This document shows positions 1-9,784 of a stretch of 64,000 nucleotides of DNA, in pieces. A program made the position numbers and the translations under genes. This stretch comes from Trissonchulus latispiculum (lineage: Eukaryota > Nematoda > Enoplea > Enoplida > Ironidae). How positions within the stretch are numbered: position 1 is the stretch's first letter; every line of letters starts with the position of its first letter. The notes beneath the pieces are model-generated. The model was not told where the DNA came from, did not search any database, and saw only the letters and a list, made by a program, of their open reading frames with translations. The stretch spans positions 24,078 through 88,077 of the forward strand of contig JASAND010017838.1 in the NCBI GenBank assembly GCA_030248195.1. Direction: 5' to 3'.

Positions 1-793
1 CTTATAGAATTTTCAAACTGATATTTATTATCTGGTAGTATACTTTTCAACAAAGTGTCGTCCACCGACTGCCACTGTTATTTGGTTATGACATGACCAG
101 TGTTGTCTACGTAAAACCAAATTACCACAAATGCAGTTTCTGCAGAACACAAGGTTTTGAGGTTTAAAGTGGAGGGCATATTTCATTTCAAGGACCTTTG
201 ACACCTTTGATTTCAAGAAGCAGATGCAATGCGCAACATTGGCACTACAAAAAATACCAAATAATGTCCTCTTCTTGAAGGGCCTCCTCTTCCATTGTAG
301 GGGGTGTAAATTCGAAAAAGGTGCTACCTACTGTAACCCAATATAGGTATGAAATTAGCTAATTCATTTGCTGTTCCACCGACTGGGCGTTCCTGTTTTT
401 GTTACCCTGTTTTACTATGCCAATATTTTGAAGTCAGATTAATTGGATTGAAATCTTTGAAAGACCTCAAAATCTTAGAGCTCAAGTTTGTTTTAATTCA
501 TAATGTGCTGGAAAGAGCACCAATACAGACAATATAAACTAGGCGTTTCTTCAATAAATTTGGACACTCTTGTTGATGTATATGCAACTTCTTGTTATTT
601 AGTTCTTACTTACTACCAATTTTTATTTAATATTTCTAAATTGTAGGAAATGGGGAGCTGCAGTGCCAGTGCCAAGACCGCGTTTGTGGGACAAATTACA
701 GCTGTCAGTTTATTCTTATTTACGCTTTGACGGAAGGGCAGACCAGTAACCCTCTGTTTCACTGGCAGCAATTAATAACCAAATCCCTTGACA
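1..793. other. upstream flank of glycosyltransferase copy A, no gene seen
   Basis: AT-rich sequence with only short, uncharacteristic ORFs on both strands. I see no domain, RNA gene or repeat here. It presumably holds the promoter and 5' UTR of copy A, but no clear TATA box or initiator could be assigned. Confidence 0.4.
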
Positions 794-3700
794 ATGCTCA
801 GAAAACTATGTGAACGCTCCTACACTACATTAATGTCAGCACTCTTATCCATTGTTATTGTTTATATGTTGCTGTATCGAAGCAATATGGCGGCAATTCA
901 GAAGTCCTTAGTGGATCGACGAAGAGTTGATATCAGCATTTTAGACCCAAAAGCGTTCGAGGCGTCCCGCACTTTTCGCCAGCAGATAGGAATGCAGACG
1001 TTTCCCTATTGCTCCGAGTTATTTGATTACAGCGCCCCATACGGTTTAGTGGAAGCAGCTATTCGCTGGTATCCAACAGACCTTTATAACGACACTGACC
1101 TAGTGAAGTTTACCTGCAGTGAAATTGAAAGGGCTTACAGTATGCCACAAAAGCCGCATTCTTCCGAAGAAGCAGAGTACTCTTTGGCATATATTATAAT
1201 GGCATACAAAGATGCAGATCAGGTACGAATTAAACTTAAGATAATATGGCGGCATCTTGGTTCTAATTCGATGAGCGGCTGGGGCGAGTACAAATTTGTT
1301 AATTATTATTTATTCGGGAAACTAATTTATTGATGAGTTGTGTGTACTTTGTGATTTTACAATTTGCTTACCACCGCACCGACCTGCTTGATATACTCAC
1401 GCTCTTTATATTGTATTACATCGTGCTATTCTTGTTTCACTTAATGTTGCAAATTTTTGGCTTCGAAAGAAGTGGTCGGGTAGTCTTGAGAATTCTGGTT
1501 TGATACATATGTAGTATCGAAGTACGTATGGATACAATGCGTAACCAGTACTTGTGTAAGTATTTATGGTGTAAGTATTTGTTCCAGTGTTTGTGCAAGA
1601 ATAACACCGTTTCAAGAAATTAGTGCACACCATTCACTTTGATTCCATTGAGTCCATGCATCATTGGACTGGTCATTTCAGATTCTATCCATGCCAAAAA
1701 TACGAATGTTGGTCAGCTCCTGTAACAACATCAACATTCAATATTAATTGTATTGAAAAACTGCTAAAACTGTTCATTTGATTTTATTTAATTTCCTATT
1801 TTTTACTTCCAACAGATCTGTTTTGAGATATATACCTGAAAATATCAATTTTGCTTGGTTCACGGTACTGAAATTTTTCAAAACTCATATGACATAACTT
1901 GCAAGATGAACAAGAATGAATATAGCTATTGGATGAATTGACCTTCGATTCAGTCATTTTTCACCCACTGATCTTAATTTTTAAAGACAATTTTTACAAG
2001 TGCTACTATGTGGCCTATATTCAAAAACATTAAATTGAAGAAGTTACATACTACCCCATTAAATAAACAGGAAGTTACGACAAAAAATATAAAATAGTAA
2101 TATCAAATGTGCAACTTATTAATAATTACATTATTAATTACATTAGTTGCTTACCTTAAAAGCTGTAATCTAACTTTTACTTGTGTGTTCAGCAGTCAAA
2201 TTAAAAAGATATTTGACTGCTGGTTCTAAACTTCAACAGTAATGATATCAAAGTAGTAGCACAGAAAACAGTCTGCATATATTTAAGGTTTTTAGGTTTC
2301 TTTTTAAAGTCAACAATCACTTCATTTCTCTTTTTCTTTTTTAAAAAGCAAAAGTCATCACATCGATAGTCCGGGATTTGTTGGCGGTAAAATTGTCCGG
2401 TGGTAGGATTGTATCTCAGCGGACATCTCCGGTCTCTTTGTGGGCGTCTTGGGGCAGCGTGAGCAAAGACGTTGGGTCCTGCGTTCTGCTCAGCGAGGTT
2501 ACGCGGATCTGCAATAACTCGGGCTCTGGCTGCTGCTAGAAAACTCGGCAGTTGCAACCAGTCGTCAGCTGGATCAGTAGGCACAACCGCGCCTCCGTGC
2601 CGATGACACAGCTGGTCAACATGGCGGAACCACAATTGACCCTTTACGGCTACACCATACATAACGGACCCACGCCTCTTGACGATGACACCAGGAACCC
2701 ATTTTTCGCCAGATCGGTAATTCCGTATCCAAACTGCTTGGTTGACTTCAAATTGTCTCTTTGCTTCTGTTTGTACCTCAGGCAGCAATGGTTATCTTCA
2801 GTCAAGATTGTCAGTCGTGCTCGGACTGGATGTTTTAGAACCAGTTCCGCTGGAGTAATTCTGCTGCTTGGATTGGGTGTGTTCCGGTAGTTAAGGAGGA
2901 ACACGGGAATATATGGGCTTCCGTGCTGACAGCGCTTTAGGTAATCCTTGAACGTTCTTACCATTCTCTCGGCTAAACCATTAGAGCTAGGATGATACGG
3001 TGGGGTGTTAATGAGAGTTATTCCATTGGTTCGGCAGAAAAGCTTAAATTCTTTTGATAAAAATGCTGGCCCATTGTCAGATACCAAGGTCTTTGGAAAT
3101 CCAAACCGGCTAAAAATCTTTTTCAGATGCTTGAGAGACTCGCCAGTAGTGGCATTGGCCACTGCACTAATTTCCGGCCATTCAGAATAGGCATCCACAA
3201 GAACTAAGTACATTTTCTTTTTCACAGGACCCAGAAAATCAGCATGTACTCTTGACCAAAACTGGTTGTTGACGGGCTATGTGGCTCCTTTAGCAAGCGA
3301 CGGACGATTATCTTTAGTAGTGCAACATTCAGTGCAAGTGTTGACATGAGTAGCAATATCATCATTGACCCCAGCCCACCAGAAAACCTGTCGAGCTAAG
3401 GTTTGACTTTTGTTCACCCCGGTGTGACTTGAATGCAATTCCGTTAATATCTTGGAGCGCAGAGATTTTGGAATGATAACCCTCTGATTCCAAAACAGGC
3501 AACCATTGGAAATCGTGATTTCTTGACGACGCGTGAAGTACGGCATCAGATCTTTTTCATTGCTAGGTAAATGGGACGGCCAACCAATTTTTGGTGTATT
3601 CCAACACTCTTTTTAGCTCAAAATCTTCGGCTAATTCATTAGCGACGTCGGTTCCTGTCACTAGCAGACTTTTTAGTTTTATCCGAATGTATCAGGTCGA

Positions 3701-6700
3701 TACCTTCAGTGTCTCGGTCGATTGTGTTGGTAGTATGCACTTCAGCAGAAGTCGGGAATCGTGATAGGCAGTCAGCATTTGAATTGTCCTTTGAACGTCG
3801 ATACTTTATTTCATAATCGAAGCCTGCAAGAATTACTGCCCATCTTTGTAATCTATTTGCAGCGTAGGCTGGAATCCCAGTATAGGGACCAAAAATTTTA
3901 ATGAGTGGTTGATGATCTGTAATCAAGACGAAATGTCTTCCAAACAGATAAGGGTAGAATTTCATCAAACCAAAAATTATTGCCAGCGCTTCTTTATCAA
4001 TCTGGGCATACTTTTGTTCCTGGACGCTGAGAGTCTTCGACGCTGCAGCTATTAGCCTTTCGGTGTTATCAGTTTCCAGATGAGATAAGACGGCACTAAC
4101 CCCGAATGGCGAAGCATCACAGGCGAGCACCAATATTTTCTTAGGGTCATATGGAACTCTAATGGGTTTCTCATTGAGCTTTGCCTTTAGGCTATCAAAA
4201 CTCTTCTGGCGCTCGTTACTCCAATCCCACAGATTTCCTTTCTTCATCAATTGATAAAGTGGAGCTGCAATTACGGCGAGGTTTGCAATGAGTGGGGCAT
4301 AGAAATTTATTTTTCCCAGGAAAACTCTTAGTTCATGCACAGATTTTGGGGCAGGAATCACTGATATAGCATCAACTTTCTTCTGTAAAGGTTGAATTCC
4401 GTTAGCATCTACTGATAATCCCAAATACGGGATGGATTGGGCACCAAAGACGCACTTGTCCCAGCCAAGCTTGATACCATTTGCAAGCAATCTTTTAAAC
4501 ACTTCACGCAAATTTTCGACATGCTCTTTGTCATCGGAACCGGTGACAACTACATCATCGAAGAAGAACACCACTCCCGGGCATCCACTGAGTATTTCAT
4601 GCATCTTCCGATTAAACACAGCAGGAGCCGAGGAGACGCCAAAAGGCAGCCTTTTGTACTTGAACAAGCACAGGTGTGTGTTAATTACACACAAAGATAG
4701 GTTTTCATTGTCCAACACGAGCTGGTTGTACGCTCTGGCCAAGTCTAATTTCGTGTATGCCTTCCCCTGCAACAGGATTTGGTAAAGTTCTTCTGGGTTT
4801 GGAATGGGAAACTGGTCGACAATCAAATCTTTGTTGATGGTTACCTTGAAATCGGCACAAACGCGCACTTCTCCAGTCGGCTTCATAACAGGGACAATTG
4901 GTGCTGCCCATTCTGAAACGTTGATTTTCTCCAGTATTCCGTCTTTAATATCCCTGTTCATACTGTTCTCTATACCTTCTTTCATAGCATAAGGTACTGT
5001 GCGGGGTATGAAGAATTTCGGCTTGGTATGCGGTTTGATGCGGATTTGAACTGGCATACCTTTGACTTTTCCCAACTTCTTTTCAAATAATTCTTTGTAT
5101 TCTTGGCAAAGAGGATCAATTTTCTTCTTCAGCGAGTTTTCTTTGTTCGGTGAAACTTGGAAATTGAAGGTTTTCTCCCAATTCAGCTTTATCTGCTTAA
5201 GCCAAGTGCGGCCTAACAGAGCTGGCCCTTTTGCATTGGCAGCTACAATAACAGGCATTTTCTTGTATGCTTTGTCTTGATGAAGTACTTCGACTTCAGC
5301 TGCACCAAGCACCGGAATGTCAGAATCGTTGTAGCCTTTCAATCGTATCTTCGTCTTCTCTATTTGTAAGCGCGGTCTCATCTTTGCTATCAGGTGTTGA
5401 GGCAAAACCGTTACTGCATCTCCGGTGTCGACTTGCATTTCTGCGGCAACTCCGTTGATTCTGCATTTTGTTAGAATGGGTGCTGTATCACTGCGGAAAG
5501 AGTATAGATGGCAAATAGGTGCTGAATCTCATCATCTGAATTTTCGGAATCTTCAACACAGTAATTTTTCTGCGGATTGATTTTTCGGCTTGGGACTTGA
5601 TTCTTTGTTCTCTTTAGTTGTGACTGGCAAACCTTTGAAATATGCCCTTTCTTGTTACAACGGCGACAATATTCTTCATTAAATCTGCATTCGTTAGCCC
5701 AATGTCCTGGAACACCACATCGATAGCAGTTACCTGGTGCTGAAAATTTGGAGTAGATTTTCCACTCTTTTTCTGGTTTTCGTTTTAGGAATGAACTTCA
5801 GAAATCTTCCCTTGGTGGATCTCAGTGGAACCTTTGTCAGAAAACTCCATGGTTTGCGCTAAATCGAAGGCTCTTTGGATTGTGAGGTCTTGTTCGGCCA
5901 GCAATCGCTTCATGATGGCTTGATTCCGCAAACCAAATACAAAGCTATCACATAGCACTTCTTCTAGGAATTCGCCAAACTGGCATTTAGTAGCTAGTTC
6001 GCGCAATTCTGCCAGAAATTCCGCCACTGTTTCACCATCTTGTTGTTTCTTGTGGTAGAATTTACATCGCTCACCCGTCTTCAGAGGGGTGGGCTCGTAG
6101 TGACTTTTAAGTCTTTGTTGCAGTTCAATCAAGTCAACATCTCCAGGTTTTCTGGGTGCTACAAGATTTTCCAGGATTCGGTATGTTAATGTTCCAACTG
6201 AGGTGAGAAAGATAGCTTTCTTCTTATTCTCATCAACAATTTCATTCGCCAGAAAAAACTGGTCCATGCGGTCTAAGTATGTATGAAGTCCATCTCTCCT
6301 GATCTGGACAGAAATTATCCAGAGACCCAATCAAATCATTTCCACACAGTGCGCCAAATAAAAAGATATTTGACTGCTGGTTCTAGACTTCAACAGTAAT
6401 GATATCAAAGTAGTAGCACAGAAAACAGTCTGCATATATTTAAGGTTTTTAGGTTTCTTTTTAAAGTCAACAATCACTTCACAAAGCTATTTGACTTTGT
6501 TGCTGTATCAATTTTTACATCACATTTTGATAACGCTTTTTTCTTTTCGTGCACATGAGGCTTATGAATAATTATATATAGGTTAAGCGTTAAGCTAATT
6601 ATCTGAGCCTTTGATTAGCCTTTCGGGATTGCAAATTCGAAAGTGATTTTTGAATAAGAGAATATTTTTCTTTCAAAGCGGGTTCAAACTTCCAACTTCA

Positions 6701-8762
6701 AACGGTCTGGTTCAAACCGTGATTAACTGATACTGCATTTTATTAAAGGTGGGAAGATTATTGCAATCGATCTATTGGCCTCAAAACGTCTACTGCATAC
6801 ACATTGACAAAGACAGCACCAAAAAATTTAAAGATGCCATCAGGAAGCTGGTCTCATGCTTTCCTGACAACATATTCATTGCAAGTAGGTTTGAATACCA
6901 TCCTTGGTACATTTTAGCGTTTTATATGTAATCTCTGATGTTACATAGCTTCTTGGTCCTTTCTTGCTAAGCACTAATAAATTGTCGGTAGGTACAGGCT
7001 ATTTGTTATCTCACGAAGCTGGTAACTGGCAAGTCTGTAATCAGCTGAGAATCTGAAATATTTCGCTTAGAAAAATAGCAGATTAAATTAAAATATTAAA
7101 CTTATTCAGTTGCCCTTGTTGCCCTTATTCGGTCAGCATCCGTGCAAAACCACAAATTCAACCTCAAAGTGGGCTTACTTGACGGAGTGCGCTTACTGTC
7201 GTAATTTTATTTCGATATTAACAAGTGCAACAAAAGCTAAAATAGCCCTAGCAGCTGCACTGGGTTGCACTGGTTGCAGTGCTTGTAAATTAATTTTCGG
7301 TCTTTTAATGAGTTTATTTCTACTACCTAGGTAAACTGGAAGCAGTGGACTGGGGTGGAATGGGTGTATTGAGAGGTGCTCTAAATTGCATCAGGGATCT
7401 GAGTCGTAGAAAAGAGAACTGGCAGTACGTGCTTTTGTATTCTGGCACGGATTTCCCGCTGAAGACAAATCTTGAATTGGTACAAATCCTCAAAATTCTT
7501 AATGGATCTCAAGACTCCAGTCTTGCCATAGAGGATAACGATCGATGGCTGTTCAATTATTTCTATAATGGAACGGAAAGCAGAAAGGTAAAAGAAAGGT
7601 TGTTCACGGAAACACTTCATTAATGAGAATTTTCTGTTGCAGTTGAATACTTAGAATTCGTGGTAGCAGTAAGAGTACAATATTTAATTCGTTGAATGAC
7701 AGAACTTAAACATTTAGAAAATTTTGCCTTATAATTGTGTATCCTTACAGTTTTAGCGAAAGAAATGAAAACGGCGAAAGAATTTCTGTTTCAGGATCGA
7801 GAACGTGGTTTTCGTGGTATACCTCCAGGAAATTTGATTGTCTACAAAGGAATGTATCAGGTTACTCTGTCCAGAGAATTCGCCATTTTCTCTGTAACTA
7901 ATCAAGTCGCCATAGACTACCTCCATTGGTTAGAAGGAGCATTTGTATCGGACGAGTTCTTCTTCGCGACACTTATACATAACACTCATCTTGGTGCTCC
8001 GGGAAATTTTCCAGGTATAGCTACTAGCTAGTTTAAAAGTTTCAAATTCCCTTGCCCTTTCGCATGTAATTCTCCCCCCCCCCTCCTCCTCGTGAAGTAC
8101 ATAATTTTAAAGGAAGTAAATGATTAGAGCAATTTTAGGTTTTAAATCTCGTTGCATTAACGAATTCCTCTATTTTGAGAACACTTAACGAGTTTTTCCA
8201 GTGTTTTGTAGATTCTAAAAATCTTAATTCCAAAATTTCAACCTCGGACTCTTTCAAAGTTCAGGGACAAGAAACAATTTTCTACTCTGTCACCGCCTTC
8301 TATTCACCCTACTACCAAATAATGCTAGCAAATTAGAAAAAGTAGATTTAGAACTACAAAATGATTTTGATTACAGGGATTTGCTTATATTACTATTCTT
8401 ACTTCAATTTGGGGAAACCGTGGATTTCTCGATATCAGATTTGGGGACCGGAGCGAGACAAATGTCTCAGCGAATTTTGGACTCATTCCTCTTGTGTGTT
8501 TGGAGTGAGAGATTTACCTAATTTGTATGATCGAATGGAATTGACTGCTCACAAATTTTATGGAACGTTTGAACCGGCTGCCCAACGTTGTATGGCTGAA
8601 CTGCTATACAACAGGACATATGGCTTGACAGCTGCCAGCAGTACAGATATAGATTTGGACGTCTACAGAAATTTACCTTCAGTTGTTTATCAGAATTTGA
8701 ATGCAACTGAACGAGCTAATTTTACTTGTGTTCCTTCTAATGGCATTAGATATTTAGCTTGA
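794..8762 (+). CDS. Core-2/I-branching beta-1,6-N-acetylglucosaminyltransferase-like (GT14), copy A, 5 exons
   Basis: Type II Golgi glycosyltransferase of the Branch/GT14 family, which adds GlcNAc in beta-1,6 linkage to O-glycans or related acceptors. Exons: 794-1222, 6749-6884, 7331-7587, 7795-8014, 8377-8762, all with GT-AG borders; spliced length is 1428 nt, 475 residues. The start is the ATG at 794, followed by a short cytosolic tail and a signal anchor at about residues 12-30. Family landmarks in order: AYIIMAYKDADQ, IYWPQNVYCIHID (exons 1-2), LLYSGTDFPLKTN (exon 3), LSREF and the acidic SDEFFFATL segment where the family catalytic Glu lies (exon 4), and CVFGVRDLP with ELTAHKF (exon 5). 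Intron phases are 0,1,0,1. Intron 1 is 5.5 kb because gypsy-1 sits in it. Copy B has the same exon plan, which fixes the borders. The exact acceptor substrate cannot be told. Confidence 0.9.
1223..2200. other. 5' part of intron 1 of copy A
   Basis: Begins with the donor GTACGA after CAG. It is AT-rich with no domain-bearing ORF, RNA gene or recognisable transposon end before the gypsy-1 LTR. Confidence 0.5.
2202..2324 (-). repeat. gypsy-1 3' LTR
   Basis: 123 bp, ending in CA on the + strand (TG start on the - strand). It matches the LTR at 6359-6481 with a single difference (TTCTAAAC versus TTCTAGAC). Confidence 0.9.
2340..3546 (-). pseudogene. gypsy-1 integrase, broken by a stop and a frameshift
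   Basis: Integrase read on the - strand. The HHCC zinc-binding part is at 3277-3546 (HSSHTGVNKS, then CTECC). The DDE core is at 2650-3276: the first Asp in VHADFLG, the second in LVSDNGPAF, the Glu in NGLAERM. An in-frame TAG at about 3275-3277 interrupts the linker where related elements have Trp. A frameshift near 2785 puts the basic C-terminal part (WIRNYRSGEKW onward, about 2340-2788) in another frame. The product would be non-functional unless these are sequence errors. Confidence 0.85.
3639..5438 (-). CDS. gypsy-1 pol: protease, reverse transcriptase, RNase H
   Basis: One open frame of 599 codons. The aspartic protease motif DTGDAV is at the start (preceding residues lie just upstream). 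The RT palm has CADFKVTIN, LPFGVSSAP and the catalytic FFDDVVV, a variant of YxDD with Phe. RNase H follows with LACDASPFG, EALAIIFG and LITDHQPL holding the acidic residues, then the ADCLSRFP tail typical of gypsy pol. The frame ends before integrase, which begins in another frame. As a retroelement enzyme it copies the element RNA in cytosolic particles. Confidence 0.9.
   Translation of the reverse strand: MQVDTGDAVTVLPQHLIAKMRPRLQIEKTKIRLKGYNDSDIPVLGAAEVEVLHQDKAYKKMPVIVAANAKGPALLGRTWLKQIKLNWEKTFNFQVSPNKENSLKKKIDPLCQEYKELFEKKLGKVKGMPVQIRIKPHTKPKFFIPRTVPYAMKEGIENSMNRDIKDGILEKINVSEWAAPIVPVMKPTGEVRVCADFKVTINKDLIVDQFPIPNPEELYQILLQGKAYTKLDLARAYNQLVLDNENLSLCVINTHLCLFKYKRLPFGVSSAPAVFNRKMHEILSGCPGVVFFFDDVVVTGSDDKEHVENLREVFKRLLANGIKLGWDKCVFGAQSIPYLGLSVDANGIQPLQKKVDAISVIPAPKSVHELRVFLGKINFYAPLIANLAVIAAPLYQLMKKGNLWDWSNERQKSFDSLKAKLNEKPIRVPYDPKKILVLACDASPFGVSAVLSHLETDNTERLIAAASKTLSVQEQKYAQIDKEALAIIFGLMKFYPYLFGRHFVLITDHQPLIKIFGPYTGIPAYAANRLQRWAVILAGFDYEIKYRRSKDNSNADCLSRFPTSAEVHTTNTIDRDTEGIDLIHSDKTKKSASDRNRRR
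5560..5750 (-). pseudogene. gypsy-1 nucleocapsid zinc knuckles
   Basis: Two CCHC knuckles are readable on the - strand between gag and protease: CYRCGVPGHWANEC and CRRCNKKGHISKVC, both CX2CX4HX4C. They are out of frame with both the capsid ORF (5785-6330) and pol, which implies frameshifting or decay. Family role: packaging of element RNA. Confidence 0.8.
5785..6330 (-). CDS. gypsy-1 gag (capsid-like) ORF
   Basis: 181-codon open frame immediately inside the 5' LTR and primer-binding site. It has the retrotransposon gag signature: FFLANEIVDENKK, LTYRILENL, and the LKSHYEPTP... FYHKKQQDGETVAEF block, followed by FVFGLRNQ. No good ATG lies at the extreme 5' end of the frame, so the true start is unclear. 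The product would form the particle shell. The downstream zinc knuckles are in another frame. Confidence 0.8.
   Translation of the reverse strand: MGLWIISVQIRRDGLHTYLDRMDQFFLANEIVDENKKKAIFLTSVGTLTYRILENLVAPRKPGDVDLIELQQRLKSHYEPTPLKTGERCKFYHKKQQDGETVAEFLAELRELATKCQFGEFLEEVLCDSFVFGLRNQAIMKRLLAEQDLTIQRAFDLAQTMEFSDKGSTEIHQGKISEVHS
6359..6481 (-). repeat. gypsy-1 5' LTR
   Basis: 123 bp, pair of 2202-2324. On the - strand it starts TGAAGTGATT; the primer-binding-like TGGCGCACTG follows its end. Right flank is CAAA, matching the left flank. Confidence 0.9.
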
Positions 8763-9784
8763 TGTTAATTAAAAATGACCAGAGAGAAAGCTTTGGTGTA
8801 AACTTCCCAATTGAATTGTATTTGTAATTGTTATCCAAACTGGGTACTAAAGTCTGACCAAAAAATGTAGGGAGCGAAATTGTTTTGTTTATACTGAATT
8901 ACCGGTACATTTTTGCTGCAGCAATGTATATATTTTCTGAACCGTCATGGCATAAACTTTCTTTTGGTTGAAAAAAATTTTTTTAAATTAAAATTCATCA
9001 AAAGAAGCCGATTTTTTTGGTTTTGAAAGATCAGTAGAAGACAGGAACTAGCCGTTCGGTAGAAAACTAGCCCATGTCTCACACATTTTGAATCCCGAAT
9101 ATCAGCTGATTTCGTCAAACATTGCGATAGTTATTCAATTTTTTCGATTTTCAAAATCCTTTGATCTTTGCCGCTTTTCCAACTTTAACTGGCTTATTAC
9201 TCGCGACTCACTCAATGCAAAACATTTTTAATTGGATTTTCAGGACCGCTTACTTGTCAGCTTTCATGTGATATATATGGTTTTTCAAAATTTAAAAATC
9301 GATTTTTTCGAAAAATACCACTTTTTGACCCAAAATTTCGACAAGGCGAATCCAGCAAAAGTGGGTAAAAATAACATTATCATAAAGTTTAGTCTGAGCT
9401 GAATCCAGCGATATAAAGTTTTCGTGGCTACGGCTTAAATTGCCCCAGCAATGAATTTTTAAACAATTTCCTATTTCAGGTGATTTCTGACAAGTTGTGC
9501 TATATTGTGCATTGATTTGCCGCAAATAGTGTAAACTAGCCAAAAACAGGCTAAAAAGCGAAATTGTTTAAAAATTAGTTGCGGATGCAATATAAGTTGT
9601 AGCCATGAAAACTTTATATCGTTGGATTCAGCTCCGATTAAACTTTATGATAATATTATTTTTACCCACTTTTGCTGGATTCGCCTTGTCGAAATTTTGG
9701 GTCAAAAAGTGGTATTTTTCGAAAAAATCGAATTTCAAATTTTGAAAAACCACATATATCACATGAAAGCTGACACGTAAATGG

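Larger units (their letters stand above)
2202..6481 (-). mobile_element. gypsy-1: Ty3/gypsy LTR retrotransposon in intron 1 of copy A
   Basis: Complete-length but coding-defective Ty3/gypsy element of 4280 bp on the - strand, antisense to the host gene. It has two 123-bp LTRs differing at one base, a TGG-type primer-binding site (TGGCGCACTG) just inside the 5' LTR near 6348-6357, and CAAA at 2197-2200 and 6482-6485 as the probable target duplication. Order on the - strand is gag, two CCHC knuckles, protease, reverse transcriptase, RNase H, integrase, as in the family. The near-identical LTRs mean a recent insertion, yet integrase has a stop and a frameshift, so it may be a trans-mobilised or freshly decayed copy. 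The short LTRs and protein style suggest the Mag/K02A2.6-like group, which is tentative. Confidence 0.9.

Noticed and set aside
7735..7794. Exon 4 of copy A starting at the earlier acceptor CTTACAG (7750)
   Set aside because: Reading from there meets TAG at once; the acceptor TTTCAG at 7794 gives the same exon length and phase as copy B.
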